Shown here piece by piece: positions 1 through 8,567 of a DNA stretch of 64,000 nt. The stretch is from Edaphobacter sp. Its GTDB lineage: Bacteria; Acidobacteriota; Terriglobia; Terriglobales; Acidobacteriaceae. The translations under genes and the position numbers were made by a program. The notes under the pieces were generated by a model, which was not told the origin of the DNA, made no database searches, and saw only the letters and a list, made by a program, of their open reading frames with translations. Every line of letters starts with the position of its first letter. Position 1 is the stretch's first letter. Where the stretch lies: positions 1 to 64,000 of the forward strand of contig JAOAPB010000102.1 of NCBI GenBank assembly GCA_025462645.1. The letters are read 5' to 3'.

Positions 1-160
1 GCCATATTTTGCCTAGTTTTATCCCTGGAATCTCGCCACGCCGCGCCCGGCGTTTCACCGTCTCCGGATGCACCCGCATCAATGCCGCCGCCTGATGGCT
101 GTCAAGCAGAGGTTCAAACTCCTCCGGCCCCTTCTTCTGATCCCGTTTTCCTTCGCTCAT
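1..160 (-). CDS. Helix-turn-helix (HTH_17/excisionase-like) protein, C-terminus off the window
   Basis: The reverse strand opens with ATG at 160-158, five bases or so downstream of a GGAGG ribosome site (161-170), and stays open to the window edge, giving 53 residues of N-terminus. The segment SHQAAALMRVHPETVKRRARRGEIPGIKLGK is typical, from family knowledge, of small MerR-like/excisionase winged helices (HTH_17), which bind DNA as part of recombination directionality factors or regulators. Lying at the edge of a conjugation module it could be an excisionase-type protein or a plasmid regulator; no integrase is visible to decide this. The C-terminus cannot be judged. Confidence 0.65.
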   Translation of the reverse strand, partial: MSEGKRDQKKGPEEFEPLLDSHQAAALMRVHPETVKRRARRGEIPGIKLGKIW

Positions 161-277
161 CCTTGCCTCCAATCGGCGCCGAATTCTCGCGCCCCCTGCC
201 TTCAAGCAGGTAGCCGGAGTGCGCAGAGTAGCGTCCGGTTGCGCCGACAGATCGACAATAGGTCGAATTAGGGGGTC

Positions 278-338
278 CGATTATTACCTTTTGCGACGCA
301 CTATTCCATCTGAGGCAATAATCCAGAGACACATTTTG
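278..338 (+). repeat. 61-nt inverted repeat, left copy
   Basis: Bases 278-338 match the reverse complement of 2107-2167 at 51 of 61 positions without any gap. The best conserved parts are a CTTTTGCGACGCA block and a GCAATAATCC-GAGACACA block; differences cluster in the central ten bases. The pair brackets a 1.8-kb segment carrying one hypothetical gene and a DNA methyltransferase. It may be the ends of a cargo unit, or two opposed copies of one regulatory or replication site. Confidence 0.8.
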
Positions 339-407
339 TTGCGTCATGGCCACAAACACGTCTTTGGATCCCCTTGATCCGGCGTGCGACATGCGCGATG
401 ATCCCAG

Positions 408-854
408 ATGATGAGCAGTGTGCCAACCAATCCGCCTGGCGACATGCCACCGATCCCACCGTACTGGAACGACGAGAACGACTGGATCGTACTGATCGAA
501 TTTCTGCCGAAAGATGACGTCGAAGATCGCACTCAAGCCGCAGAGAGAATCGGGTACATGCTCGCGTATGCGCAGATGACGGACACTCGAATGCTGGCCC
601 TTCTGGGAGATCCTCAAGCTGACGCATACGAGCTGCTTTTCTCGTTTAATTCTGCCGAGAACAAGGCCGAGTTTATACGCCTGCTCAATTCCAACGAACT
701 GTCCGCGTGTGACGATGAATTCATTCAAGTCCCTCCACAGGACGAGATCGACGCTGCCCAGCCTATTGCAAAGGTCCTCCCGGAAGATGTTGTTCATCGA
801 GTCACGCTGATCGCAACCATGCTGATGGGTGGGCAGTCCGGAATCGTTCAGTAA
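408..854 (+). CDS. Hypothetical protein, 148 aa
   Basis: An acidic soluble protein with no signal peptide and no membrane segment. It starts with a proline-rich stretch (SVPTNPPGDMPPIPPYW) followed by a mixed alpha/beta body. I do not recognise the family. Two start codons lie back to back (408 and 411); neither has a strong ribosome site. The gene sits inside the 61-nt inverted repeats together with the downstream DNA methyltransferase and points the same way, which suggests accessory cargo of the conjugative element. The composition looks like real coding sequence rather than a shadow frame, but function is unknown. Confidence 0.6.
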   Translation: MMSSVPTNPPGDMPPIPPYWNDENDWIVLIEFLPKDDVEDRTQAAERIGYMLAYAQMTDTRMLALLGDPQADAYELLFSFNSAENKAEFIRLLNSNELSACDDEFIQVPPQDEIDAAQPIAKVLPEDVVHRVTLIATMLMGGQSGIVQ

Positions 855-959
855 CAATCTGCATCTTCGAATGTCTTGCGAACGATCCTCGAAAACGTTC
901 CTGCTGCACTTGAGTGATTGACAATACTGATCTCCCCCATCCCATTACTCTTCATTCGC

Positions 960-1165
960 CCGGACACTGCTTCGGGCCTGGCCCGCCGCCCTGCGGACGG
1001 CGCGGGCTCTGCTTCGGCCTTGCAGCCGCCCTTCGGGTTTCGGGTCTCTCCAAAACAATGTTCTGCAAAGAGCGCAGAACATTCTTTCGGCCCTCCCGAA
1101 AATGCACCCGCTTGCCTTGGGAGGCGGGTCCCTCGCATCGCTTCGCGTGGTGTGTCCCGGTCGAC
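960..1165 (+). promoter_or_regulatory. Structured ~200-nt element, copy 1, upstream of DNA methyltransferase
   Basis: This 344-base gap (855-1198) contains a GC-rich element full of short hairpins: GCCCTGCGG-ACGGCGCG, TGCTTCGGC, CTTCGGG, a 10-bp stem AATGTTCTGC/GCAGAACATT with loop AAAGAGC (about 1057-1083), and TTGGGAG-CGGG followed by TCGC-TCGCTTCGCG. The same blocks recur in the same order at 12612-12830. The big stem differs in sequence but keeps its loop (AAAGAGC here, AAAGAAC there), as expected for a structure under selection. It ends about 35 bases before the methyltransferase start. It may be a cis-acting RNA or a folded single-stranded-DNA promoter. Confidence 0.65.
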
Positions 1166-1198
1166 TTCAGCGACATGGGACCAAAGGAGATTTCAGAG

Positions 1199-1921
1199 AT
1201 GGCAACCACGACCGTAGCAACCGCGCAGCAGACCAGCTTCGCCAACCAGATCCTTCACGGCGACTGCATCGACGTCATGAAGCAAATGCCAGCGGACAGC
1301 GTCGATTTCATCCTCACCGACCCGCCCTATCTCGTGAACTATCGCGACCGCAGTGGACGCACGATTCAAAATGACTCAGATGATCGTTGGCTCAAGCCCG
1401 CCATGGTTCAGGCGTACCGCGTACTCAAGCGGGACCGGGTCGCCATCATGTTCTACGGGTGGACGAAGATCGATACGTTCTTCGAAGCGTGGCGCAGCGC
1501 GGGCTTTCAGCCTGTCGGACACATCGTCTTTCGCAAGCCGTATAGCTCAAAGAGCAGGTTCCTCCGCTATCAGCACGAGCAGGCATTTCTACTTGCGAAG
1601 GGCAGGCCGCCGCTACCAAAACAGCCGCTCGGCGATGTGATGGATATGCCCTACAGCGGCAACAGACTTCATCCCACGCAGAAGCCCATACCAGCACTGG
1701 CACAACTGATCCGCAGCTTCTCTCTTCCAGGGGAGAGTGTGCTCGATCCCTTCGCGGGAAGTGGAAGCACCTGCGCTGCATCACTCCTTACGGGCCGCAA
1801 GTACATCGGCATGGAGATGGATGACCTGTACTTCAAACATGCCAGCGAGCGCTTACAGAGAGTCCACCAGAGGGTCGCCGCAAGGCGATCTTCTGGTTCG
1901 TGCATTCCCACGCGAGCGTGA
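1199..1921 (+). CDS. Orphan DPPY-type DNA methyltransferase (N6-adenine class), 240 aa
   Basis: The protein transfers a methyl group from S-adenosylmethionine to an exocyclic amine of DNA. Catalytic motif IV, DPPY, is at about residue 41 and the SAM-binding motif DPFAGSGST at about residue 183, so the motif order is that of beta-class methyltransferases; HPTQKP precedes motif I, as usual in that class. ATG at 1199 is chosen because AAGGAG (1184-1189) lies nine bases ahead; the frame is open further upstream but that part covers the structured element. No restriction enzyme gene is nearby, so it is an orphan enzyme, a common conjugative-element gene that may protect incoming DNA from restriction. 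Confidence 0.9.
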   Translation: MATTTVATAQQTSFANQILHGDCIDVMKQMPADSVDFILTDPPYLVNYRDRSGRTIQNDSDDRWLKPAMVQAYRVLKRDRVAIMFYGWTKIDTFFEAWRSAGFQPVGHIVFRKPYSSKSRFLRYQHEQAFLLAKGRPPLPKQPLGDVMDMPYSGNRLHPTQKPIPALAQLIRSFSLPGESVLDPFAGSGSTCAASLLTGRKYIGMEMDDLYFKHASERLQRVHQRVAARRSSGSCIPTRA

Positions 1922-2106
1922 TGTTACCTGCGGGCCCGCCGCGCCTCAAGGCGAGCTGCCGCCCTGGGTCGTAATAATCGTGGCCTTGACCCACGGCATG
2001 CCCGCAGATTCTTTGCCCATCATGGTGGGAATGCCATGCTCTGCGCCTGCGCGGCGCGGTAGATGAAGGCCATCTTCCCACCTCTCATGATGTGTCTTTT
2101 CGTCCG

Positions 2107-2167
2107 CAAACTGTGTCTCCGGATTATTGCTTTTAAAGCAATAATGCGTCGCAAAAGATAATAATCG
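2107..2167 (-). repeat. 61-nt inverted repeat, right copy, with internal 23-bp palindrome
   Basis: This is the partner of the repeat at 278-338 (51 of 61 bases identical in inverted orientation). The right copy also contains an almost perfect palindrome, 2123-2145, with 11-base arms ATTATTGCTTT/AAAGCAATAAT around one T; the left copy has lost most of this symmetry. The repeat lies in the 329-base gap between the methyltransferase and the T4SS genes, so it could also carry the T4SS operon promoter. No other feature was recognised in 1922-2250. Confidence 0.8.
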
Positions 2168-2250
2168 CCCCACTTTTCTCGCCTACTGTCGCTCCAGACG
2201 TTGCAACGGAGAGTGCTCACTCGCCGGAGATGCAAACGAAAGGAGCAGAC

Positions 2251-2580
2251 ATGCAACCCAGCCTTCCCACCAAACGGCTTCACTTCCGGCGATTGCGTTC
2301 GCAATGCCGGAGGTGGGCAATTCCATCGCTGATGTTCCTTGCCGCTCTGCCGGTCTACGCCCAGACCGGCGCGAGCCCATGGGAGAACGCGGTCAACGCT
2401 CTCAAGACTTCGTTCACCGGCCCCATTGCCCAGGGGCTGTCGCTCGTAGCCATTGTCGTCGGCGGCCTGATGTTCGCCTACGGTGAGGGCCAGTCGAAGA
2501 AGATGCTCGCCGGCATCGTCTTCGGCATCGGCATGGCCATCGGCGCTGTGAACTTCATGGCCTGGCTGTTTCCGTCGTAG
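2251..2580 (+). CDS. virB2: VirB2/TrbC-family conjugative pilin
   Basis: A 109-residue pre-pilin. A positively charged N-terminus leads into a long signal segment (IPSLMFLAALPVYAQ, cleavage probably after AQ near residue 38), followed by two hydrophobic helices (ISLVAIVVGGLMFAY-like and MLAGIVFGIGMAIGAVNFMAWLF) separated by the short charged loop GEGQSKK, which is the layout of VirB2/TrbC pilins. The ATG at 2251 has an AAGGAG site five bases upstream and is preferred to the ATG at 2230. It is first in the T4SS operon and would form the conjugative pilus after membrane insertion. Confidence 0.85.
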   Translation: MQPSLPTKRLHFRRLRSQCRRWAIPSLMFLAALPVYAQTGASPWENAVNALKTSFTGPIAQGLSLVAIVVGGLMFAYGEGQSKKMLAGIVFGIGMAIGAVNFMAWLFPS

Positions 2581-2638
2581 ACCTCTGACGGCAGGCCCAA
2601 CCAACACCCGCAAACGACAGGCAGGAAGGAGGTAGCAC

Positions 2639-2962
2639 ATGGCAGAGGGCGGTTCACATCGCGATGCACGCAGAAACAAGGTCTTCAAGGCGATGAACCG
2701 CCCGCTGACCGTGTTAGGCGCGGAACGACGACTGTTCTTCGTCGCATTGATTACAGGCGGGGCGATCTTCTCCATCTTGCACTCACTGGTCGGCGGCATC
2801 GGCCTGTTCATCGTGGGCGTCATCATCGCGCGAATCGCCACAAAGCACGACGTAGAAATCCTGCGCATTCTTTTCAATTCCACAAAGTTCCGCAGACGCT
2901 ACGACGCCATGACGTGGGAGTCCACCGCAATCACCATCAGGACGCGCAATGTTCAGAACTGA
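2639..2962 (+). CDS. virB3: VirB3/TrbD-family T4SS inner-membrane protein
   Basis: A 107-residue protein with one hydrophobic hairpin (about residues 32-62, LFFVALITGGAIFSILHSL...IGLFIVGVIIARI) after the family hallmark NRPLTVLGAERRLFF (compare RPL/MxxGVP in VirB3). The rest is cytoplasmic and charged. ATG at 2639 follows a GGAGG ribosome site. It overlaps the next gene, virB4, by 14 bases, so the two are probably translationally coupled; VirB3 is known to partner VirB4 in pilus assembly. Confidence 0.85.
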   Translation: MAEGGSHRDARRNKVFKAMNRPLTVLGAERRLFFVALITGGAIFSILHSLVGGIGLFIVGVIIARIATKHDVEILRILFNSTKFRRRYDAMTWESTAITIRTRNVQN

Positions 2963-5411
2963 AAACATAACGAGAGATTGGAAGGAAGCAGGCTCCTTCG
3001 CCGCACAACTTAATCTGTACGGCTTCTGGGACGAACACAGCTTCCTGACGAAGACAGGCGACCTGTGCGCCGTACTCAAAGTCGGCGGTATCGACTACGA
3101 GAGTCTCGATCATGCTGGACGCGACTACGCGGTGAAGCGGCTCGAAGCCGCGCTGCGCTCCCTCGACGACAAGACGCACCTCTACCAGATCCTGTTCAAG
3201 CACAACCAGCCGGAGATCTTGTATGCCGAGTACGACGACCCTCTCGTCCGCGGAGCCGTAGAACAGCGCGCTGCGTTTCTCCAGTCGAAATCCGACCGGC
3301 TCTATTCCATCGAGATTTATTGGGTCGTCATGGTGGACGGCAGCTATGCAAAGACGAGCTTCCTTCACGCGCTGGCACAATTACCAAAACAGCCGCGCTC
3401 GTCGTTACGCGAACTGCGTGCTCTCTTCTCGGGTAATAAAGAGCGCACCCTGCTCTACGAACAGATCGAGCGCGACCGTTTGCGGCTACAACAGAAGGTT
3501 CAGAGTTTGAGTGGGCAGCTTAACGATCTGATGAAGATCGAGCTGTCAGGGGCGGAGAAGACCTTCCGGCTTGTCCGGCGTCTCGTAAACTTCCGCCCCT
3601 CCAAAATCGATGACGTTTCGCTTCGCGGCTCGCGTCATCTCGACTGGCAGGCATGCGACTCAGAATTAGAGGCGCATCGCGGCTACCTGCGTCTTGACGA
3701 CCACTTCGTCCGCGTTCTGACGCTAAAGGAGCTACCCAGCGAGACCCGGCCCCTCTTGTTCCGAGGTCTGCTCGACATTCCAGCCAACTTCCATGTCGTC
3801 ACCGAATGGCATCCGGTAGACAACGCTAGGGCGCGGAAAGAGATCGCCTCACGTCGCCGTCATCACCACAACTCCAAGACCAGCTTCATCTCGAACCTCC
3901 AGGACCAGCAGAACGCCGGACCGAAAGACGAGTTGGTCGATGACTCGAAGGAGGCCGCGGTCGCCGAGTTGGGCTCAGCCCTGACTGCCCTTGGCATGGA
4001 GGGCAAGAACTTCGGCGAGTACACGTTCTCCGTTGTGATTTACGACGAGGACCGCCTGAAGGTCGAACATGCCGTCGCGGAGTTTCAGAAGTTATTCACG
4101 CAGCACGATGGGTTGTTATACGAGGAACGTTACAACCTTCTCAATGCGTTCTTCGCTACTGTGCCGGGGAATAAACAATTCAATCTCCGCAAACAGTGGG
4201 CACTCAACTCCAACTACGCCGATCTATCCTTCCTCTTCACGATCGATACCGGATCGCCGTGGAACGGGCATCTCGAACGAGAGTATCTCTCCGTCCTCGA
4301 ATCGACGCATGGCACACCGTACTACCTGAACCTCCATGCGGGAGACGTTGCCCACACCCTGTTGCTCGGCGCAACAGGCGCGGGCAAATCCTTCACCCTG
4401 GGGTCCATCATTCAATCGCTGCAGAAGTATGATCCGCTCACCTTCATCTTCGATGTCGGCGGCAGCTACGAGGTGTTGACGCGGGCCTTCGGCGGCGCCT
4501 ATCTCAATGTCGGACTCAAGACTCCCGGCTTCAGTATCAATCCTTTCTCGCTGGAGCCGACGCACGAGAACCTGAACTTTCTCTACTTGCTCATACGGGT
4601 TTTGATCGAAGGCCAAGGGAAATATATGTTGACCGGCGACGACGAGAAGTCTCTCTTCGCCGCGATCGAGCGAGTTTACAAACTTCCGCGCGAGATACGG
4701 ACCCTGTCCAACTTCGCGTCCATCCTCGGGCCTCTGGGCGAGCGGCTGCAACGATGGATCGGTAAAGGTCAGTTCGGCTATCTCTTCGACAACGCGGAGG
4801 ACACGCTAACCTTCGCCCGGTTCCAGACCTTCAACTTCGATGGCTGGTCGGACTATCCCGACATCCTGGAACCCCTTCTCTTTTATGTGCTCCAACGTGC
4901 CTCTTCAGAGATTGAAAAGGCAACGAACGCCGCAATCTTCAAGGTGTTTCTCGCCGATGAAGCGTCGATCTTTCTGAAGAACGCCATCATCCGCGATTGG
5001 GTCGTGCGTGCAGCGCGGACATGGCGCAAGAAAAACGCCGCGATGATTCTAGCTACGCAGTCGGTCGTGGAGCTGGCCGATGCGGGCGTGCTCAACATCA
5101 TCAACGAGTCCTGCCCCACGAAGATATTTCTGGCCAATCCCAACATCGACCGCAAACTTTATGCCGAGATCTTCCAGCTTAATGACACGCAGCTTGAGTT
5201 GTTTGAGTCACTCGTACCCAAGCGCGAGTTGCTGCTAATACAGCCGCGCGGCACGAAGAAGCTGGTCCTCGAAGTCGATGCGCTGGGATATTGGATGGCG
5301 ACCAACAACGCCCGCGACAACGTTCGCAAACAGGATTATTTTGCCCGCTTCGGGCCGGAGCAAGGCTTGATCCGGCTCGCTAAGGACTATCCCAACCCAC
5401 TCAACTCATAA
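2949..5411 (+). CDS. virB4: VirB4/TrbE-family T4SS ATPase, 820 aa
   Basis: The large cytoplasmic ATPase that energises pilus biogenesis and substrate transfer. The N-terminal CagE/TrbE domain occupies about residues 1-430 and the RecA-like motor domain follows, with Walker A GATGAGKS at about residue 474 and Walker B FLADEASIF near 675. Length (820) is normal for TrbE/VirB4. The ATG lies inside the end of virB3 (14-base overlap). The gene is intact, which argues that the conjugation module is functional or recently so. Confidence 0.95.
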   Translation: MFRTENITRDWKEAGSFAAQLNLYGFWDEHSFLTKTGDLCAVLKVGGIDYESLDHAGRDYAVKRLEAALRSLDDKTHLYQILFKHNQPEILYAEYDDPLVRGAVEQRAAFLQSKSDRLYSIEIYWVVMVDGSYAKTSFLHALAQLPKQPRSSLRELRALFSGNKERTLLYEQIERDRLRLQQKVQSLSGQLNDLMKIELSGAEKTFRLVRRLVNFRPSKIDDVSLRGSRHLDWQACDSELEAHRGYLRLDDHFVRVLTLKELPSETRPLLFRGLLDIPANFHVVTEWHPVDNARARKEIASRRRHHHNSKTSFISNLQDQQNAGPKDELVDDSKEAAVAELGSALTALGMEGKNFGEYTFSVVIYDEDRLKVEHAVAEFQKLFTQHDGLLYEERYNLLNAFFATVPGNKQFNLRKQWALNSNYADLSFLFTIDTGSPWNGHLEREYLSVLESTHGTPYYLNLHAGDVAHTLLLGATGAGKSFTLGSIIQSLQKYDPLTFIFDVGGSYEVLTRAFGGAYLNVGLKTPGFSINPFSLEPTHENLNFLYLLIRVLIEGQGKYMLTGDDEKSLFAAIERVYKLPREIRTLSNFASILGPLGERLQRWIGKGQFGYLFDNAEDTLTFARFQTFNFDGWSDYPDILEPLLFYVLQRASSEIEKATNAAIFKVFLADEASIFLKNAIIRDWVVRAARTWRKKNAAMILATQSVVELADAGVLNIINESCPTKIFLANPNIDRKLYAEIFQLNDTQLELFESLVPKRELLLIQPRGTKKLVLEVDALGYWMATNNARDNVRKQDYFARFGPEQGLIRLAKDYPNPLNS

Positions 5412-5438
5412 CCCAACCCGGTCTTCAAAGGAGATCTC

Positions 5439-6194
5439 ATGCGCCCTGCACCTATCATTCCACTTCTACTTGGCCTTGCTGCTACCGTCGCCCACGGCCA
5501 GCAGACCACCGCCCGCATCGTCAAATATCACGCCAACGACATCGTGAATGTCCGCGGCAAGATGAGCTACACAACACTTATCCAGCTCCCGCCAACAGAG
5601 AAGATTCTGGATGCCGCCACCGGCGACAAAGACTTCTGGATTGTCGATACGGTCGGGAACTATTGCTTTGTGCATCCGGCCAAGGCCGGCATCCATTCCA
5701 GCCTCGATCTGATTACCGACAGGGGCACAGTCTACTCATTCACCCTGGATGAAGCCGGGCCAGCCGATCCCGATCTGAAGATCGTTATCGAGCCGTCCGA
5801 CCAGTCCCTGCTTGCCGCCGCCAGCAACGCGGGCAAACTCGTCTCGGCCTCGGAAGTGATTGCTGCACAGGAGCAGGCGCGGCTCGCCCAGACTCATGCA
5901 TCGACTGCTGTCGAACAGTTCCGCGCTGACTATCCCATCAAGGCTTTGAAGTTCGACTACACCTACCACAACGAGAGCCCCTTCGATGTCTCGGCGATCT
6001 ACCACGACGACAAGTTCACCTACATCAAGTCATCCGCGTCGGAGAAGTTCTCCATCTACGAGCTAAAGGACAAGAAGCCCGACCTGATCACCTTCCAGCT
6101 TCTGGACGGCACCTATGTCATTCCCACCGTGGTCGATCACGGCTACCTCCAGATCGGCAAACACAAGCTCACCTTCGACCGCGCAGGCAAATAG
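5439..6194 (+). CDS. virB9: VirB9/TrbG-family T4SS outer-membrane-complex protein
   Basis: A 251-residue secreted protein with signal peptide MRPAPIIPLLLGLAATVAHG and a beta-rich body (TTLIQLPPTEKILDAATGDKDFW, then a C-terminal TYVIPTVVDHGYLQIGKHKLTFDR). These correspond to the N- and C-terminal CagX/VirB9 domains. VirB9 forms the periplasmic and outer-membrane core with VirB7 and VirB10. An AAGGAG site precedes the start. It is followed by virB10 after nine bases and by a small lipoprotein gene, matching the partner set of the core complex. Confidence 0.85.
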   Translation: MRPAPIIPLLLGLAATVAHGQQTTARIVKYHANDIVNVRGKMSYTTLIQLPPTEKILDAATGDKDFWIVDTVGNYCFVHPAKAGIHSSLDLITDRGTVYSFTLDEAGPADPDLKIVIEPSDQSLLAAASNAGKLVSASEVIAAQEQARLAQTHASTAVEQFRADYPIKALKFDYTYHNESPFDVSAIYHDDKFTYIKSSASEKFSIYELKDKKPDLITFQLLDGTYVIPTVVDHGYLQIGKHKLTFDRAGK

Positions 6195-6202
6195 GAGGCA
6201 AC

Positions 6203-7477
6203 GTGCCAGAGGAAAAAAAGATCCCCGAAGTATCCGAAACGCAGACTGCGCCTCAGTCCTCCATCCCTCCGGCCCTGCGCGACAAGCGCGTCTTGCCGGA
6301 GGGTGTCGTCCCCAGGCAGGCGCAGGGTTACGTTGTTGCAGGACTCGCCGTGCTCATCCTGCTCGCCGTGATGTTCTCGAAAAACCACGCGAAGACCACG
6401 CCTGTCGCCCTCCCGAGCGCCACGCCATTCTCAAGCGAGGCGAACGCGCGCAAGATCGCAGAGTTGGAGCAGAACCTCACTGCGGAGCAGCGACAAAGCC
6501 AGCAGCAGGCCCAACAACAGAAAACGTCTGGGGTTGGCGCTGTCGGCGCGATATCGAGTACCGCCGCATCCACGCAGATCGGCGGCTCGGCGGCTCCTGC
6601 TACACAGTCGGTAGCGCCTGCTGCCACGGAGCCGCCCCGCGATCCCATCGCCGATGCGGAGAAGGCGATGGCCTTCAAGGCCCGGTTCGCGTCGAACCTC
6701 GTCTCCGCCGACGCTGGCGCTTCGCGCCCATCGGCGTCTCCCGCGGACTCCGCTAACGCGATCGCCCGCCCGGAGACCGACTCGGTCACGTCTACTTCTC
6801 GTTCTGCGAACTCGCCATCGCAAGCTCCTGCTTCGCAGACCGCTGCTGCGAGTAAGCGTGCGCCGGAGGTAAGCCTTAACGCCGCTCATGGCCAGCCTTT
6901 TGCGATCTTCGAAGGCACCACGATCGATACCGTTCTGGTGGACCGTCTCGATGGTGAGTTCGCGGGGAGTTTCAAAGTAATGGTCACCAATCCCGTGTAC
7001 AGCGAAGACCGTCAGCATGTGCTCATCCCCGAGGGAACCTTCATTCTCGGCGACACCCAGAAGGTGTCGAGCTTCGGCCAAAAGCGCCTTGCTCTCACCT
7101 TCCACCGGATGCTCATGCCGGACAAATACTCCGTGGATCTCGACCAATTCAAGGGTCTCGATCAGGCGGGCGAGACAGGTGTCAAAGGCAAGGTAAACAA
7201 CCACTATCTCGAAATCTTCGGGACATCCATTGCTCTCGGCGTCATCGCCGGCGCTGCTGAGGCCACGACTAACAGCGGCTATAACGAGAGCGGCTCGGAT
7301 GCCTACCGTCAGGGCATAGCCTCCAGCCTCTCGCAGTCGAGCGCGAACGTGCTCGACTGCTTCATCAATGTCCTGCCCACGCACACCATCTTCGAGGGGC
7401 ACCGCATCAAGGTCTACATCACCCAGGACATGCTGCTGCCCGGTTACGAAAACCACGACATGCCGGCGGTGTTCTGA
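6203..7477 (+). CDS. virB10: VirB10/TrbI-family T4SS core protein, 424 aa
   Basis: GTG start with an AGGAGG site six bases upstream. A proline-containing cytoplasmic tail is followed by one membrane helix (GYVVAGLAVLILLAVMF, about residues 44-60), a long low-complexity Ala/Ser/Gln/Pro linker (about 75-225), and the conserved C-terminal TrbI/VirB10 beta-barrel domain (from about FAIFEGTTIDTVL to YITQDMLLPGYE). VirB10 spans both membranes and senses ATP energy from VirB4/VirB11. The linker is unusually rich in Ala/Ser but typical of the family. Confidence 0.9.
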   Translation: MPEEKKIPEVSETQTAPQSSIPPALRDKRVLPEGVVPRQAQGYVVAGLAVLILLAVMFSKNHAKTTPVALPSATPFSSEANARKIAELEQNLTAEQRQSQQQAQQQKTSGVGAVGAISSTAASTQIGGSAAPATQSVAPAATEPPRDPIADAEKAMAFKARFASNLVSADAGASRPSASPADSANAIARPETDSVTSTSRSANSPSQAPASQTAAASKRAPEVSLNAAHGQPFAIFEGTTIDTVLVDRLDGEFAGSFKVMVTNPVYSEDRQHVLIPEGTFILGDTQKVSSFGQKRLALTFHRMLMPDKYSVDLDQFKGLDQAGETGVKGKVNNHYLEIFGTSIALGVIAGAAEATTNSGYNESGSDAYRQGIASSLSQSSANVLDCFINVLPTHTIFEGHRIKVYITQDMLLPGYENHDMPAVF

Positions 7478-7629
7478 TGCGTGCCGCTCTCATTCTTTGT
7501 CTCGGCTGCGTTCTCGTGGTTGGCTGCGCCTCCCCCTCGCCGCCGTCGAAGCCCTCTCCGTATCGGTTCAAGACGCCGGAACGCGTCGAAGTGCGTTCCC
7601 CGTCCTGTCCCGTATCCATCCACCTATAA
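7477..7629 (+). CDS. Small lipoprotein, VirB7/TrbH-like position, 50 aa
   Basis: The ATG overlaps the virB10 stop by one base (TGATG). The product has an N-terminal signal LILCLGCVLVVGC with a lipobox VVGC-A, so the mature lipoprotein would start at Cys17; the remaining 33 residues are Pro/Ser-rich. VirB7 and TrbH are small lipoproteins that anchor VirB9 at the outer membrane, and this gene is embedded directly after virB9-virB10. The sequence itself is too short for firm homology, so the VirB7 role rests on the lipobox, size and position. Confidence 0.7.
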   Translation: MRAALILCLGCVLVVGCASPSPPSKPSPYRFKTPERVEVRSPSCPVSIHL

Positions 7630-7647
7630 CTCCCCGGAGGTTTCACC

Positions 7648-8553
7648 ATGAAAGCAATCAGAATTCTTATTCCTGTCTTCTCCCTGATGACTGCGCTCGC
7701 GCCTGCGGCGCACGCGCAGTTCGGATCGGGCATCGTCTACGACCCCACACAGAGCGCCCACGCCGTCCAGGAGATCCAGCAGGGGGAGCAGCAACTTCAG
7801 AAGTGGGCGACCGAACTCAATAACTGGCAGCAACATCTCCTCAAGGAAGCCCAGATATTTACCACTGCGGAACAGACGCGGACGCAGATCGTGACCATGT
7901 ACAACCTGGCCTACCAGATGGCCACGATGCCGCAAAACCTCGAAGCGCGGTACAAGGCAGACTGGTCGCAATGGCAGAGCCTCGCGGCGCCGCCAAATGC
8001 CTACGGCAACACGTCTCCACTGGTAAATGCTCTGAATTTCGGCGGCCTGCCACAGGCACAGCAGGGTTACAGCAGCGCCTATGTTCAGCCTCAAAGCTAT
8101 CCCTCGGGCAATTACTCCTCTCTCGATTCAAGAACGCAAGCTACGGTCGCGAATCAGTACGCCACATCTGAGTTAGCGCAGAGCACGACCACCAGCACGC
8201 TCTCAACACTCGGCACGATCCGTACCGACGCGCAGGCGTTCGGCACCAAGCTCGCCAATCTCGAATCGGACACCTTCTCTAACGATCCCAGTCAGCAGAC
8301 ACAGAACGCCCTGCTCGGCAAGATCAACTCGGCCACGCTGCTCCAGATCCACTCCCAGCAGGACACCAACCAACTCCTCATGGCTTCGATTCAGCAGCAG
8401 CTTCTCGCCCAGAAGCAGCAGATTGACACGCAGAACCGTGCGATCAATGACGCCATTTACTTCCAACAGAACTTCTCCAACACCATGCAGAACGTGAGCA
8501 ACGGCGTCAGCACGTCATTGCACGCGATCTCACTCAGCACCACAGGACAGTAA
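7648..8553 (+). CDS. virB5: VirB5/TrbJ-family minor pilus protein, 301 aa
   Basis: Signal peptide MKAIRILIPVFSLMTALAPAAHA is followed by a Gln/Ala-rich, mostly helical body (for example EIQQGEQQLQKWATELNNWQQHL) that is characteristic of TrbJ/VirB5. These proteins decorate the pilus tip and help recipient contact. The ATG has a GGAGG site. The gene lies between the lipoprotein and virB6, the usual trbJ-trbL order of IncP-type systems. Confidence 0.85.
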   Translation: MKAIRILIPVFSLMTALAPAAHAQFGSGIVYDPTQSAHAVQEIQQGEQQLQKWATELNNWQQHLLKEAQIFTTAEQTRTQIVTMYNLAYQMATMPQNLEARYKADWSQWQSLAAPPNAYGNTSPLVNALNFGGLPQAQQGYSSAYVQPQSYPSGNYSSLDSRTQATVANQYATSELAQSTTTSTLSTLGTIRTDAQAFGTKLANLESDTFSNDPSQQTQNALLGKINSATLLQIHSQQDTNQLLMASIQQQLLAQKQQIDTQNRAINDAIYFQQNFSNTMQNVSNGVSTSLHAISLSTTGQ

Positions 8554-8567
8554 GTCGGAGGTCGTCC

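Noticed and set aside
914..1198. An N-terminal extension of the DPPY methyltransferase
   Set aside because: The frame is open but covers the structured element, gives a Cys/Arg-rich non-family sequence, and a good AAGGAG site supports the start at 1199.
278..2167. A transposon with 61-nt terminal repeats
   Set aside because: No transposase or target duplication was found; kept only as an inverted-repeat observation.
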